From NCBI RefSeq assembly GCF_033963835.1, contig NZ_JAXBME010000007.1, forward strand, positions 149,511 through 213,510: a stretch of DNA of 64,000 nt, in the 5' to 3' direction. Below are positions 24,949 to 34,065 of this stretch, piece after piece (position 1 is the first letter of the stretch; each line of letters starts with the position of its first letter). Made by a program: the position numbers and the translations under genes. The DNA comes from Cytobacillus sp. IB215665. Lineage in GTDB: Bacteria > Bacillota > Bacilli > Bacillales > SM2101. The notes below the pieces were generated by a model. It was not told the origin of the DNA and ran no database searches. It saw only the letters and a list, made by a program, of their open reading frames with translations.

Positions 24949-25767
24949 TTATTTCAAACTGATTAAAGCACCTACAGCTCCACTAAATTCACCTTCTTCC
25001 AAAAAGAAGGGTTTCTTTTTTCTCATTTCGGTATATTCTTTAATTATATTCTTTAATATTGGATTAGAACGAAAAGTTGAACCAATATATACGATTGATT
25101 GTGAATCAAAACGATTTGCCGCCTGTTCGCAAATTGTGACAACTGTTTCTCCTATAAGGCCAATTATGGAAGCAATTATGTCAGATTGAGAAGGGGGTTC
25201 TTTGGAGAGTTTACCTATGTTTCCAAAATTACTTGCTGTAAGATCTCCTGAAATGGGAGGTACAACCCCTTCAAAAATATCACTTACTTTTAAGTCAACA
25301 TTACCTCTATTACCATCCCTTGATATTTGAATGATCTCAGTAAAATCTTTTTTTCCAGAATATAAATAAGACAAACCCATCAATGTTCCCCCACCAACAC
25401 CAGTTCCACCAATTCGTTGTTGTTCACCGTTTTTCACAATATGTATGGAAGTTCCAGTTCCAATATTCGCTAAAATATAACTGTCTCCTAGAAAAAGTTG
25501 GTGCTGCTTTAAAATAAATGCTACTCCCTTGCATGTAGCATCAAATTCTAAGATAGATCTTGTAGGTAATTCTAACTTATTAGCAAGAACTTGTTGTTTA
25601 CCACCAGTTAGACAAATTTCTGGGTGATGAAAAGAAGATCGAATCCATGAAACAACCTCATCTAGTCTATGAGATGAAAATAATTTATATTTAATTAAAT
25701 CTTTATTTGAGTACGCAACTTTAACGAGTGTACCGCCAGCATCAATTCCTATATTTGAGTGATTCAT
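24949..25767 (-). CDS. coaW: Type II pantothenate kinase
   Basis: Phosphorylates pantothenate, the first step of coenzyme A synthesis, in the ASKHA fold form found in staphylococci and some bacilli; 272 aa. Phosphate-1 motif GIDAGGTLVKVAY (about residues 7-19), the catalytic Glu region LEFDATCKGVAFIL, the phosphate-2 motif LANIGTGTSIHIV and GGTGVGGGTLMGLSYL are all recognisable. The C-terminal YIGSTFRSNPILKNII is the adenosine motif. AAGGA lies just before the ATG. It is transcribed alone leftward. Confidence 0.92.
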   Translation of the reverse strand: MNHSNIGIDAGGTLVKVAYSNKDLIKYKLFSSHRLDEVVSWIRSSFHHPEICLTGGKQQVLANKLELPTRSILEFDATCKGVAFILKQHQLFLGDSYILANIGTGTSIHIVKNGEQQRIGGTGVGGGTLMGLSYLYSGKKDFTEIIQISRDGNRGNVDLKVSDIFEGVVPPISGDLTASNFGNIGKLSKEPPSQSDIIASIIGLIGETVVTICEQAANRFDSQSIVYIGSTFRSNPILKNIIKEYTEMRKKKPFFLEEGEFSGAVGALISLK

Positions 25768-26188
25768 TCCTTACCCTCTCTATTTAATACTGTTTAGAAA
25801 ACACAGTTTGTGAATGATTACATCTATATTCTTTACAAAACATACTGTAGTAAATAATTATAACATTATTCAATAATGCAATATTCGATGAACATTGACG
25901 TTATTAATTTTTTTAAATGAATAAGCTGGCATTGAGTCCATAAGTTTTTAAAATTCCTAAAATTATATTTCTATAAATTGATTTTCCAAATCATGGCTTT
26001 TTCCGTAATTTCACCTGACGGAATAGGGTTCCTATCATTTTTGTAACGAAAGTTGTTTTAACTAATTCCTTTTGTTTAAATGCGGATAATATTTTATATT
26101 TAATTACAGATGCATCAACGTAACAACATTTCAAAAAGGTGAGCAAAGTAATAAAGGAGTTTGTAACAACCAATTTAATCTAACACAA

Positions 26189-26216
26189 AAATCCCTATTC
26201 ATTGAGTTAGGGATTT
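26189..26216. terminator. Terminator-like hairpin
   Basis: AAATCCCTA / TAGGGATTT with a 10-nt loop and A-rich DNA on the left. On the minus strand the stem is followed by TTTGTGTTAG. The gap 25768-26188 holds no gene I can support. Confidence 0.6.
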
Positions 26217-26300
26217 CGCTATGTCGTGATAGACAATGTACTTAATATATTTTGTTCTCCTCACGCATTGATTAGTGCAGTAAGTAAAGGGATTTATAGT

Positions 26301-26561
26301 ATGGATATTTTATTAGAACTGTTAATAGGTTTACTTGCTCCTAGAATTGGCACGAAAAAATCGAAATTATTTTACAAACGCATTAAACAGCTAAGAAGTG
26401 AGAGCTGGTTTAATGACCTTGCTAAAAATGATGCATTTGCGATGAGTTTTAATTTGGATTTCAGAAGATTAATTATTGAATCAGATATTGATGCTATCCT
26501 GCAAGATGGTAATTTAACGGAGAACTTTCGATCAGATATAATTAGAGTTTTGTATAAATAA
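26301..26561 (+). CDS. Small hypothetical protein (86 aa)
   Basis: Basic helical protein starting MDILLELLIGLLAPRIG, with a KKSKLFYKRIKQLRSESWF stretch and the tail FRSDIIRVLYK. I recognise no domain. The ATG at 26301 follows AAAGGG by about 10 bases. A longer in-frame start (GTG 26226) lacks a ribosome binding site and would lie against the hairpin at 26189-26216. Coding potential looks fair, but no neighbour supports it. Confidence 0.4.
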   Translation: MDILLELLIGLLAPRIGTKKSKLFYKRIKQLRSESWFNDLAKNDAFAMSFNLDFRRLIIESDIDAILQDGNLTENFRSDIIRVLYK

Positions 26562-26814
26562 TACATAGTTAAGTATTAATAATTAGGTGCTTTTTTCATT
26601 GATTTTGTTGCGAGAGTGTTCTCAGACTATAATAGATTAATGAAAACTGAAAAAGCTTCTAACCATAAGGATGAAACCCCCAGCCAGTAATAGCTTAGAA
26701 AATTAATCCATAGATTGCATAGATAGCAAACTAGATTTTTGCACTATTTTTCTTTATCATAAAGACTTTTGTAGATAATAAGTACAGTTGTGATACGTTT
26801 GAAAGATAGAGGGA

Positions 26815-27291
26815 TTATGAAACGATTGGAAGAGTATATCGTGTATATCCCTCACCATCATAGTTGTATCTTTCACAAATTCGGTACTGCAAACCAATCG
26901 AGCTTAACTCTATGTTATTACTTTCAATGTATGAATAAAGTGCTTCTCCTGCATCATCAAAGCTATGGTCTTTGTTTCTAACTACTACACAACGTTGCTT
27001 AGGAAGTGTAATTTTAATTAACCAATCTGGGATATTTTTAAACGATTCAACTTCAACACATAGAATATAAACATGTGTCTCAGGATTATCCTGTAATTCG
27101 GAAACAGGCCAAATTCCGTAATGAATCCGCTCGTTAATTATATGTGGTAAGTGCTTGACTAAAGTAAATAAACTTTCTTTAGCATTCTCAAATTTACTTT
27201 TCATTTCTTTTAAACTGACACATGGTATTCCTACAAGTTTCAATTCTTCATGTTCAACAATTGACGGTTTCATATGTTCTAATTTTTCCAA
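26815..27291 (-). CDS. GyrI-like effector-binding domain protein (second copy)
   Basis: Stand-alone GyrI-like/AraC effector-binding domain protein, 158 aa. Typical elements are the N-terminal SIVEHEELKLVGIPC, the HYGIWPVSE and YILCVEVESFKNIPDWLIKITLP strands, and the closing RYTLPIV. Such proteins bind small hydrophobic compounds or, like GyrI, proteins. Start: TTG 27291, since AGGAGGGG lies 6 bases upstream; the frame extends further upstream but has no better site. It follows the first GyrI-like gene by 25 bp and is probably the last gene of the AraC-GyrI-GyrI operon. Confidence 0.82.
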   Translation of the reverse strand: MEKLEHMKPSIVEHEELKLVGIPCVSLKEMKSKFENAKESLFTLVKHLPHIINERIHYGIWPVSELQDNPETHVYILCVEVESFKNIPDWLIKITLPKQRCVVVRNKDHSFDDAGEALYSYIESNNIELSSIGLQYRICERYNYDGEGYTRYTLPIVS

Positions 27292-27316
27292 TATAGCCCC
27301 TCCTATTATTGTTACT

Positions 27317-27937
27317 TTACTTAATTGGATACAATATATCAAAATCAAAAACTTGTATCTCATCAGCTGGTATTTCAAACGGATTAAATGAATCTAGACG
27401 ATTTGGTTCAAGAGAGAAAGAGTTATTATCAATTTGATATCCTTTGTCCTTAAACCATTTATTTAGATAATCGTACCTAAGATTCATTTGTTCTTTACTG
27501 AAGCAACGGCATTCTATCTTTGCATAATGTCTTTTCGGAATAGTCACTTTTGTGCACTCCTTAGGAATATAAGGAATTTCCTCCACTTTTACTCCTATAG
27601 AAAGTTCAATCGAACCATCAGACTGAACCATATTTGCTTGATCGTAAAAGACAATCCCTTCATTCTCTTCTACAGAAACTATATTATTTGCAACAATGAT
27701 ATCCTGTAGTCTTTTCCACCCTTTTCTTACTTCATGTCCCGCTTCAAAATTTTTCATGCTACCATTAACCTTAAGAGCTAGCATATTAAACTGTTCAATG
27801 GTGACGATCTTTACTTCAAAGTGTCTTGTTTTCTGCTGATACTGTTTACCTAAAATCACTTTTAAGGCATGTGGTGTCTGTTGAGGGTGATAGTCTTCTA
27901 AAGGAATTAATTCTCTTATAGAATTATTCTTACTCAC
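27317..27937 (-). CDS. GyrI-like effector-binding domain protein (first copy)
   Basis: A 206-aa GyrI-like protein lacking a DNA-binding domain. The region from about residue 55 to the end carries the fold: FEVKIVTIEQFNMLALKVNG, WKRLQDIIVANN, IELSIGVKVEEIPYIPKE and the closing FDFDILYPIK. Start: GTG 27937, two bases after the stop of the AraC gene; AAAGGAG, lying inside the end of araC, is the ribosome binding site at 8 bases. This points to translational coupling. It may act as a co-sensor or a sponge for the same ligand as the AraC protein. Confidence 0.82.
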   Translation of the reverse strand: MSKNNSIRELIPLEDYHPQQTPHALKVILGKQYQQKTRHFEVKIVTIEQFNMLALKVNGSMKNFEAGHEVRKGWKRLQDIIVANNIVSVEENEGIVFYDQANMVQSDGSIELSIGVKVEEIPYIPKECTKVTIPKRHYAKIECRCFSKEQMNLRYDYLNKWFKDKGYQIDNNSFSLEPNRLDSFNPFEIPADEIQVFDFDILYPIK

Positions 27938-27938
27938 A

Positions 27939-29297
27939 CTATTTGCTCCTTTCATTAATAGGTATATAACTTCGAGCGGTAACCTCATAGGCATTTGAAT
28001 TAAATGGAGAGGAGTTGTATTGTGCAAACCACTGTCTCGAATCATCTAGTATATATTTCTTTTCACCGACGATCCAACGGTGTATCATTTCTAAAACACC
28101 AATTAATGTTCCATATGCTTTCGTTTCAATAACAGCATACAATCCTCCACCTAAAGTCTTTCGTTTAATATTAGGGTTGTGAATTTTCTTACAATTAGAA
28201 CCAGTTGTAATACCATATTCACTCCAATATTCTACCTTGTCTTCATTTCCATAATTGTAAGATACATAAAGGTTACTATTTGTACAATCCAATGAAGAAT
28301 CAGTTTCTAACCATTGAGATAAGGTTTTATCAGCTTTATCTAAGCTGTCTAACCCAAAAACCTTGCAATAAGCAACCTGAAACGATTCAACTTCCTCTAT
28401 CTTAATAAGTTCAGGCTTTAGCTGACGCTCAATTGGCAAATAAAGTTTCATTCGCACTAACTTTTGGCTATATGTAATGTACTCCTCTAGATATGTATGA
28501 GAGCCTTCTTTAAATAAACTTTTAGGCAGCCATTCAGAGTAAATTCGATTCCATAAAGAAATAATTTCTTTATCACTATCTGATTGGGTTGATCCAACAG
28601 CATACATCCCACCGTGTATATCCTTAATTTCCATTCCTTCAATCGTAAAATCAAGATCTCCTTTCGCATATATAAGCATTTCATATGCATACCTATTAGA
28701 ATTATAATGTGATACCTCATCATCTTCTAAATTGAGGTTACGCCCGAAACACTGAATTTTCTTGTTATCTAACTTCGCATTTTGTATTAACTGTTGAACA
28801 TACTTAAAAGCATCCTGTTCAATGCCTTCTAGACGATTTGATTTATAGATATAGCTGAATACAGTCATATCTTTTACATAAATCACATTAACCTCTGGGT
28901 ATCTTTCAAACAATTCACGTCCCTCCATGTAAGTTACTCTCTCGAATAAATCAATCCTTTCGAAACAATAATACATATCCGATTCTCGGTAATTTTTCGG
29001 TGTAACTCCAACTATTTTTTTGAATGATTTTGAAAAAGATGCTTGTGATTCAAATCCACAATCTAAAGCAATATCCATAATTGATTTTTTTAAGTTTTTC
29101 AGATGTTCCGAAGAAACGCTTATGCGTCTTTTGCGCACATAATCCTTGATTGGGTGACCAGTAAGCGAATAAAACATACGGTATAAATGAGGAAGTGACA
29201 TCATTGCTGTCTTAGCAATATCATTTAGTTCTATATTGTCTTCAATATTTTTTTCTAAAAGATTGATAGCTTTTTGAACACTATCTAAATAATTCAT
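27939..29297 (-). CDS. AraC family regulator with two tandem GyrI-like effector domains
   Basis: Transcription regulator of 452 aa. The N-terminal AraC DNA-binding domain (residues about 5-102) holds IAKTAMMSLPHLYRMFYSLTG and the second helix-turn-helix MDIALDCGFESQASFSKSFKK. Typical AraC/GyrI (Rob-like) proteins have about 290 aa and one effector domain; this one has two. The first ends near LVRMKLYLPIE, the second has GGGLYAVIETKAYG and ends TARSYIPINE. GGTGGTG is 4-6 bases before ATG 29297. It heads an operon with two further GyrI-like proteins. It probably senses a hydrophobic drug or metabolite. Confidence 0.88.
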   Translation of the reverse strand: MNYLDSVQKAINLLEKNIEDNIELNDIAKTAMMSLPHLYRMFYSLTGHPIKDYVRKRRISVSSEHLKNLKKSIMDIALDCGFESQASFSKSFKKIVGVTPKNYRESDMYYCFERIDLFERVTYMEGRELFERYPEVNVIYVKDMTVFSYIYKSNRLEGIEQDAFKYVQQLIQNAKLDNKKIQCFGRNLNLEDDEVSHYNSNRYAYEMLIYAKGDLDFTIEGMEIKDIHGGMYAVGSTQSDSDKEIISLWNRIYSEWLPKSLFKEGSHTYLEEYITYSQKLVRMKLYLPIERQLKPELIKIEEVESFQVAYCKVFGLDSLDKADKTLSQWLETDSSLDCTNSNLYVSYNYGNEDKVEYWSEYGITTGSNCKKIHNPNIKRKTLGGGLYAVIETKAYGTLIGVLEMIHRWIVGEKKYILDDSRQWFAQYNSSPFNSNAYEVTARSYIPINERSK

Positions 29298-29629
29298 GAT
29301 ACACCACCTTTCTTGATAAACTTTACTAACACTATTCAAAAGATGTTATTAAAGATAATTATATCAAATGTATCGAAAATGCTTTTGTCCAAAATTATCA
29401 CAAACCTATACTTTTGACCTTCACACCACTTAATAGCTTAATAACTACAATATCTACTTTCTTATAAGCCATGACCATAGAAGTCCATGTCAAACGAATA
29501 GGACTTACTAATTTCAGATTAATTTGTTAAATTATTATAAATTATTTTAAATACCCATTATTTATACAATTGTTTATTCCATTAAAGGATCCTTTATTTA
29601 TCTGGCCATAAAAAAGAAAAAGACACTTA

Positions 29630-29700
29630 TCCGTATTTCAGATTTGCGCCATCTTATGCCAGTTTTAGAGCACTCAGTAGGATCAATTACAGATCTGGCT
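29630..29700. repeat. Short dispersed repeat, copy 2
   Basis: TTTCAGATTTGCGCCAT, TTTTAGAGCACT and AATTACAG blocks match the copy at 24830-24890. No gene or promoter signal is evident in the rest of 29298-29758. Confidence 0.45.
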
Positions 29701-29758
29701 CTATTTACTGGCAGTTGATATTCATTTATGTTATTGCATACTAATAAAACTTGTTTGG

Positions 29759-30190
29759 TTAGTCAAAATAAACGTATTTTTGTAGCACATCAATAGCACG
29801 ATCAATTTCTTCTAATTCTTTTTGAGAAGGATTCTTGATTCTGTTATTGAACTTGATCAAGATGCGATTATAAATTTCTTCAATCAACTTCTCCCCCTCC
29901 TTAGAGAGAGAAATGTACTGTTTTCTTCGATCCTCTACATCCGAACTTCTTTTTATTAAATTGTGTTCCCCTAATTTTTTTAGTTCACGGCTAACATTTG
30001 GCATTGATATATGAAGACAATCGCTAACTTGGCTGGGACTAGTTCGTTTTTTTAATGCTATTAAAACAAGAATATCATATTGTACGGATGTAATATTTTG
30101 TGGCTTCTCATCTTTCGAGAGTTCGTAAGTAACACTATATACTGAATCTGTAAATTTAATCAATTTATTAAAAAGAGTTATGTTGTCCAT
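29759..30190 (-). CDS. MarR family transcriptional regulator
   Basis: Winged helix repressor of 143 aa. The DNA-binding part (about residues 35-100) shows ITSVQYDILVLIALKKRTSPSQVSDCL, SMPNVSRELKKLGEHNLIKRS and the wing DVEDRRKQYISLSKEGEKLI. MarR proteins of this kind often respond to quinones, disulfide stress or phenolic drugs. The start is ATG 30190 after GAGGTG. It is divergent from an NQO1-like quinone reductase, whose promoter carries a perfect palindrome, so the two very probably form a sensor-enzyme pair. Confidence 0.92.
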   Translation of the reverse strand: MDNITLFNKLIKFTDSVYSVTYELSKDEKPQNITSVQYDILVLIALKKRTSPSQVSDCLHISMPNVSRELKKLGEHNLIKRSSDVEDRRKQYISLSKEGEKLIEEIYNRILIKFNNRIKNPSQKELEEIDRAIDVLQKYVYFD

Positions 30191-30245
30191 TATTTTCACC
30201 TCTAATAATAAGATATCAAAATAGATATCAAAATAAAATTATCAA

Positions 30246-30295
30246 TTGACAACTAAAATAACTTAGGTTATATTTTATTTATCAAATGATAAATA
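30246..30295 (+). promoter_or_regulatory. Promoter and MarR operator of the quinone reductase gene
   Basis: TTGACA (30246-30251), 17 bp, TATATT (30269-30274). Directly after it, TATTTATCA and TGATAAATA (30276-30284 and 30287-30295) make a perfect palindrome over the start site. Upstream, a 12-bp direct repeat AGATATCAAAAT lies at 30211-30222 and 30223-30234, beside the MarR gene start. Confidence 0.75.
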
Positions 30296-30309
30296 AATGA
30301 GGTGAAGGA

Positions 30310-30900
30310 ATGAACACTCTTATTATTTATACACACCCAAATCATAACAGCTTATCCTATGCATTTTTGCAAAAAATTATAGAAGGAAGTAAAGAGAATC
30401 CACATGTTACTGATTTAAAAGTAATAGATTTATATGAAGAAAAATTTACTCCTCAGCTTATATTTAATGAAGATAAATTAAGGAGAGATATGCATACTGA
30501 TGCTGATCTAGAGAAGTATAGAAAACAAATATTGTGGGCAGATAAAATTGTTTTTGTTTATCCAATTTGGTGGGGAAGGCCTCCTGCAATGCTCTTAGGA
30601 TTTATTGATCGAGTGTTTGCTTCTAATTTTGCTTATAAAAATAAGGGACGACTAGGGATGGCAGAAGGACTTTTAAAAGGAAAATCAGTAGTCTGTGTTT
30701 CTACAATGAAGGGGCCTACGAATTATCCACTTATTTTCTTAAATAATGTTCATAAAGTATTAATGAAGAAAGCAATAATGAATTTTGTAGGCATCAAAAA
30801 AGTAAAATTCTTTGAATTTGGTAATATGGAGAGTCAAGAAGGTAGACAATCACAAAAGTTAAATAAAACGTATCGCTACTTTCAAAAAGTATCAAATTAG
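30310..30900 (+). CDS. NAD(P)H-dependent quinone oxidoreductase (MdaB/NQO1-like flavodoxin fold)
   Basis: FAD/FMN-binding two-electron reductase of quinones and nitro-compounds; 196 aa. TLIIYTHPNHNSLSYAFL (residues about 3-20) is the phosphate-binding loop of the YwrO/MdaB family. VYPIWWGRPPAMLLGFIDRVF (seen in pieces between about 79 and 99) is the flavin and substrate segment. GAGGTGAAGG lies just before the ATG. It is divergent from a MarR regulator with an operator over its promoter. Probable role: detoxifying quinones or electrophiles sensed by MarR. It is followed by two hairpins. Confidence 0.9.
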   Translation: MNTLIIYTHPNHNSLSYAFLQKIIEGSKENPHVTDLKVIDLYEEKFTPQLIFNEDKLRRDMHTDADLEKYRKQILWADKIVFVYPIWWGRPPAMLLGFIDRVFASNFAYKNKGRLGMAEGLLKGKSVVCVSTMKGPTNYPLIFLNNVHKVLMKKAIMNFVGIKKVKFFEFGNMESQEGRQSQKLNKTYRYFQKVSN

Positions 30901-31024
30901 GAATTTGTACAGATAGATGATAAAGGAATAACATATAAAAGTAGCGTTCTTATAGTCTTTCCTAATTTATTTTCGTTCTACATGGCATGATGTAGAACAT
31001 TTATTGCACCATCTTGTATTATGA

Positions 31025-31048
31025 GGTCAACCAGCTACCTGGTTGACC
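31025..31048 (+). terminator. Terminator after the quinone reductase gene
   Basis: Perfect 10-bp stem GGTCAACCAG / CTGGTTGACC with a 4-nt loop, followed by CATTTTTAA: a strong rightward intrinsic terminator. Confidence 0.8.
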
Positions 31049-31075
31049 CATTTTTAATAGCCATTAGTCTTAAGG

Positions 31076-31098
31076 TCGAGATAGCCCTACTATCTCGA
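31076..31098. terminator. Second hairpin, shared with the Nudix gene
   Basis: TCGAGATAG / CTATCTCGA with a 5-nt loop, 64 bp from the leftward Nudix gene's stop. No clear U-tract. Confidence 0.45.
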
Positions 31099-31161
31099 GT
31101 CATTTTGCGGAAAATCACTTGAATTTTTTAGCGCATGAAATGGAGAGGCTCCACTATACAT

Positions 31162-31659
31162 TTACTTAAGAATAAATTGCGAGTTCACTTTAAAAAGCTT
31201 CAAATCAGCTATAACATCTTTATGGAACGATGTCCAAAATTCATTTGTACACGTTGGTAGATTATTAGGACTAAAAAACTTTGCGTTACTTGTTTCGTAG
31301 GTATTTTTCTTTATTGATCCTGTCCACTTATCAACTAAAAACAAGAACTCAAACAGTTGATATTCATCCCCGTATTTATTTTTATTTGAGTATTTTTGGT
31401 TTGTATAGACTGCAATTGCTTTTGAAGAAAGTACATATAGACCGGTTTCTTCTTTCACTTCTCTAACTAAACATTCATGAATAGATTCATTTAATTCAAT
31501 CGAACCAGCAGGCATCCCCCACTTACCTTCACCTGATCTTTCTACAAACAAAATTTTTCCATCTTCGTTTTCAATAATTGCTCTCACAGACGGAATAATT
31601 AATTTTTGATTCCCCACAAATGTCCTAAGATTCCCTAAATACGATTCTTCCCATTCCAT
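31162..31659 (-). CDS. Nudix hydrolase
   Basis: Pyrophosphohydrolase of 165 aa acting on nucleoside diphosphate-linked compounds; the exact substrate is not predictable. The complete Nudix box runs from about residue 52 to 74 (GSIELNESIHE, then REVKEETGL, with the catalytic REVKEE). The preceding VERSGEGKWGMPAG is the usual substrate-side segment. The C-terminal FFSPNNLP is also a family feature. It is transcribed leftward alone, with hairpins on both sides. Confidence 0.9.
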   Translation of the reverse strand: MEWEESYLGNLRTFVGNQKLIIPSVRAIIENEDGKILFVERSGEGKWGMPAGSIELNESIHECLVREVKEETGLYVLSSKAIAVYTNQKYSNKNKYGDEYQLFEFLFLVDKWTGSIKKNTYETSNAKFFSPNNLPTCTNEFWTSFHKDVIADLKLFKVNSQFILK

Positions 31660-31734
31660 CTATAAACCTCACTTCAACTATATACTCATGTGTTTGCCCT
31701 GCTGAGGTACAAATATATTTTAACTTGGTACAAA

Positions 31735-31759
31735 AAAGCCATATCAAAGATATGACTTT
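31735..31759. terminator. Small hairpin between the Nudix and PepSY-like genes
   Basis: AAAGCCATATC / GATATGACTTT (one mismatch) with a 3-nt loop. A-rich DNA on the left gives a U-tract on the minus strand, fitting a terminator for the leftward gene at 31809. Confidence 0.6.
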
Positions 31760-31808
31760 ATAAGATTCTTATTAGCTAAACCTCACCCTAATAAGTAATG
31801 AGATGTTG

Positions 31809-32141
31809 TTAATTTAACGGACCAGTTACAGCAATACATTTTCCACTATAGGCATCCATTTTAACTGTTGCTTCTGCACCATTAAAAACCAAAGTAATAC
31901 TTAAATCTCTTTGATTTGTTAATTGATTGAAAAATCCACTCTTAACATTAATTGATGTATGTACTGTTTCAAGGTCTTTTAAAGCATAATCAACCGATTT
32001 TATAGCTAATCGTTCTGAAGGATTATTCACACAGGCTAACGCTTGTTTTGTTGCATCATAAGTTGTCATTACTGGCTTTTGGTATTCAAAAGCCAAGAAA
32101 AATACAAGTACAATAACAATCCATAAAATAATTTTTTTCAT
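31809..32141 (-). CDS. Small secreted or membrane-anchored protein (110 aa)
   Basis: An N-terminal hydrophobic segment (IILWIVIVLVFFLAFEY, about 4-20) is followed by an extracellular domain of about 85 residues. The end of the domain, TLVFNGAEATVKMDAYSGKC, looks like the last strands of a PepSY-type fold, but the match is weak. Two cysteines (about 37 and 103) could form a disulfide outside the cell. AGGAG is 7 bases before the ATG. No function can be assigned. Confidence 0.65.
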   Translation of the reverse strand: MKKIILWIVIVLVFFLAFEYQKPVMTTYDATKQALACVNNPSERLAIKSVDYALKDLETVHTSINVKSGFFNQLTNQRDLSITLVFNGAEATVKMDAYSGKCIAVTGPLN

Positions 32142-32358
32142 TGAATCTCCTATTCATAGTGTAACTCTTTCCTGACTATTTCTCTCACGTTTTGATGTAG
32201 TTGAACCGTTAGTTGAATAATCTTTATGATAATCATACTACAAGAAGTAATGTTATTCCTTTACTATTTTACAACGCTGTTAATGATCCACTAACTTTGC
32301 GAAAAGAACTTATTAAAACCACTTTTAAAACACCAGTTTGTTGAGAAATATCGTATAT

Positions 32359-32999
32359 TTAATAATTGATATTTGTATATATAGAATTTTCTACTTCGGG
32401 GAGGAGTGTATATATGCTCTTACCAATCAAAACTTCTAACTCTTTCTTAAAAGTATAGAATCCCTTCCAATGTAAAGAGGTGTGTGAAGTTGTTCCGTGC
32501 CGTAAACCAACTGAAATTAATCTTTTTTCAAGAGTAGTGAAGCCTTCTGCATCAGCGATAGCGTCACAGAGGGTAATGACTTTATTATATAAATCATAAT
32601 CACTATGCTTATTTAAAATTTCAACCATCAGATTTTTCTTATAATCGGGAACAAGACTCCAATCTGCTGCAATCTCTAGATGTTCATTTCTACAAGGAAA
32701 CGAATGAGTGATACAAATAATTGCATTTCCCTTATACCCCAAATCATTCATATAAATATAACCATCATAAGAGTGAATTACAGATTTTGGAAACCTTTAT
32801 ATCTACCTATATCGTGGAGAAGAGCAGCATTGTATGCCAAATCAATATTAAGATTGTACCCATTATTAATCAGTTCTGAGATAATACTCTCAGTTGCTCT
32901 TGCAACATTAATGGAATGATCAAACCATGGACCTGGATTTTGTTGATATGCCCACTCGAGTAATTCCATTGCATAAGTCCTTTCTAAAATGTATCTCAT
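32359..32999 (-). pseudogene. HD-domain phosphohydrolase, frameshifted
   Basis: Two frames together make one HD hydrolase of about 210 aa. The 5' part (32999-32778) carries PWFDHSINVARATESII and the catalytic HD of AALLHDIGRYKGFQN, then stops. The 3' part continues in another frame with VIHSYDGYIYMNDLGYKG, ITHSFP and the rest to 32359. The break lies at about 32781-32793, around a TTTTGG/CCAAAA tract, and is explained by one missing base (or two extra). The 5' frame has no clear ribosome binding site at its ATG, while GGAGGGG lies about 35 bases upstream. A sequencing error is possible; otherwise the gene is broken recently, since the rest is intact. Confidence 0.75.
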
Positions 33000-33609
33000 T
33001 AGGAATCCATCTTTCTCAAAAAGGCAACCCCTCCTTCACAAGGATTGCTCATGATAGCTTAACAACTTTATTTATAAATTCTCTATTTTCTTTTATAATT
33101 TACAGCATTGTAATTCTTCTACTTTTTTAACATTCTATTCGTTTTATAAATAAGCATCTCGGTATATTGGTGCTAATATTTCACTTCATCTACCATTGGT
33201 CTTTCTATATACACATACAGTAAAACCCCCTCCACTAATGAAAAAACAGCTTATTGTCTTTTGATTTTATTAGGATTTATGGAGATACTTACTTTTTCGA
33301 CAGATTGTAACAATGTCCTTCTTTCGATTAAATGGACCTTTCAATGAAAAAAGATCCCCTCAACGATTACTTGTACTCATATAGTTATAGATAGTTAAAC
33401 GTTTTTATATTTTCTAATCTCCATTAATCTTATTATAAAACAGCAAGGATGGAAACCTAACGTAATTTAGCCGATTTAAATGGAGTCTATAATAATATGT
33501 GAATTTTATTAGAGGAATAAATTTCTACTGTTTTTGTTTACAATCATATATTTACACATGTATAATTCTTTTTTAATACAACGATATGATATGCTGAGGA
33601 GTGATTCTA

Positions 33610-34065
33610 TTGGATATTAAACTTGATGACTTAACAGGCACTGAAATAACTTCATTAATAGAAGAGCATGTCCATAACATGGGGGTTCATTACCCAGACG
33701 ATATTAATTATGGTTTTAATATAGAAGATTTAAAAAAACCTGAAATTACATTTTGGAGTGCATGGGAACAAAATGAATTAGTTGGTTGTGGAGCACTTAT
33801 AGAACTTGACTCTCAGCACGGGGAATTAAAATCTATGAAAACAGTTCCTTCACATTTACGTAAAGGAGTTGCCAAGCAAATACTTGAACATATAATTGAA
33901 GAAGCTAAGAAACGAGGTTATATACGGCTAAGTTTAGGGACCGGTGTTATGGAAGCTTTTGAAGCTGCTCGTAAACTCTATGAAAATTATGGATTTGAAT
34001 ATTGCAAGCCATTTTCAGATTACGAAGATGATCCATATAGTGTATTTATGACAAAAGAATTATGA
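33610..34065 (+). CDS. GNAT family N-acetyltransferase
   Basis: Acetyltransferase of 151 aa. Motif A is SMKTVPSHLRKGVAKQILEHIIEEAKKRGY (seen around residues 76-105, with the acetyl-CoA loop HLRKGVAKQIL), and EAARKLYENYGFEYC is motif B. The pattern resembles YsnE/PhnO-like enzymes that acetylate small amines; the substrate is unknown. TGAGGAG lies 8 bases before the TTG start at 33610; a GTG at 33601 is too close to it. The 600 bp upstream (33000-33600) shows no other feature. Confidence 0.85.
   Translation: MDIKLDDLTGTEITSLIEEHVHNMGVHYPDDINYGFNIEDLKKPEITFWSAWEQNELVGCGALIELDSQHGELKSMKTVPSHLRKGVAKQILEHIIEEAKKRGYIRLSLGTGVMEAFEAARKLYENYGFEYCKPFSDYEDDPYSVFMTKEL

Noticed and set aside
25991..26173. 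60-codon minus-strand frame with a transposase-like feel
   Set aside because: No ribosome binding site and no motif; could not be tied to any IS family.
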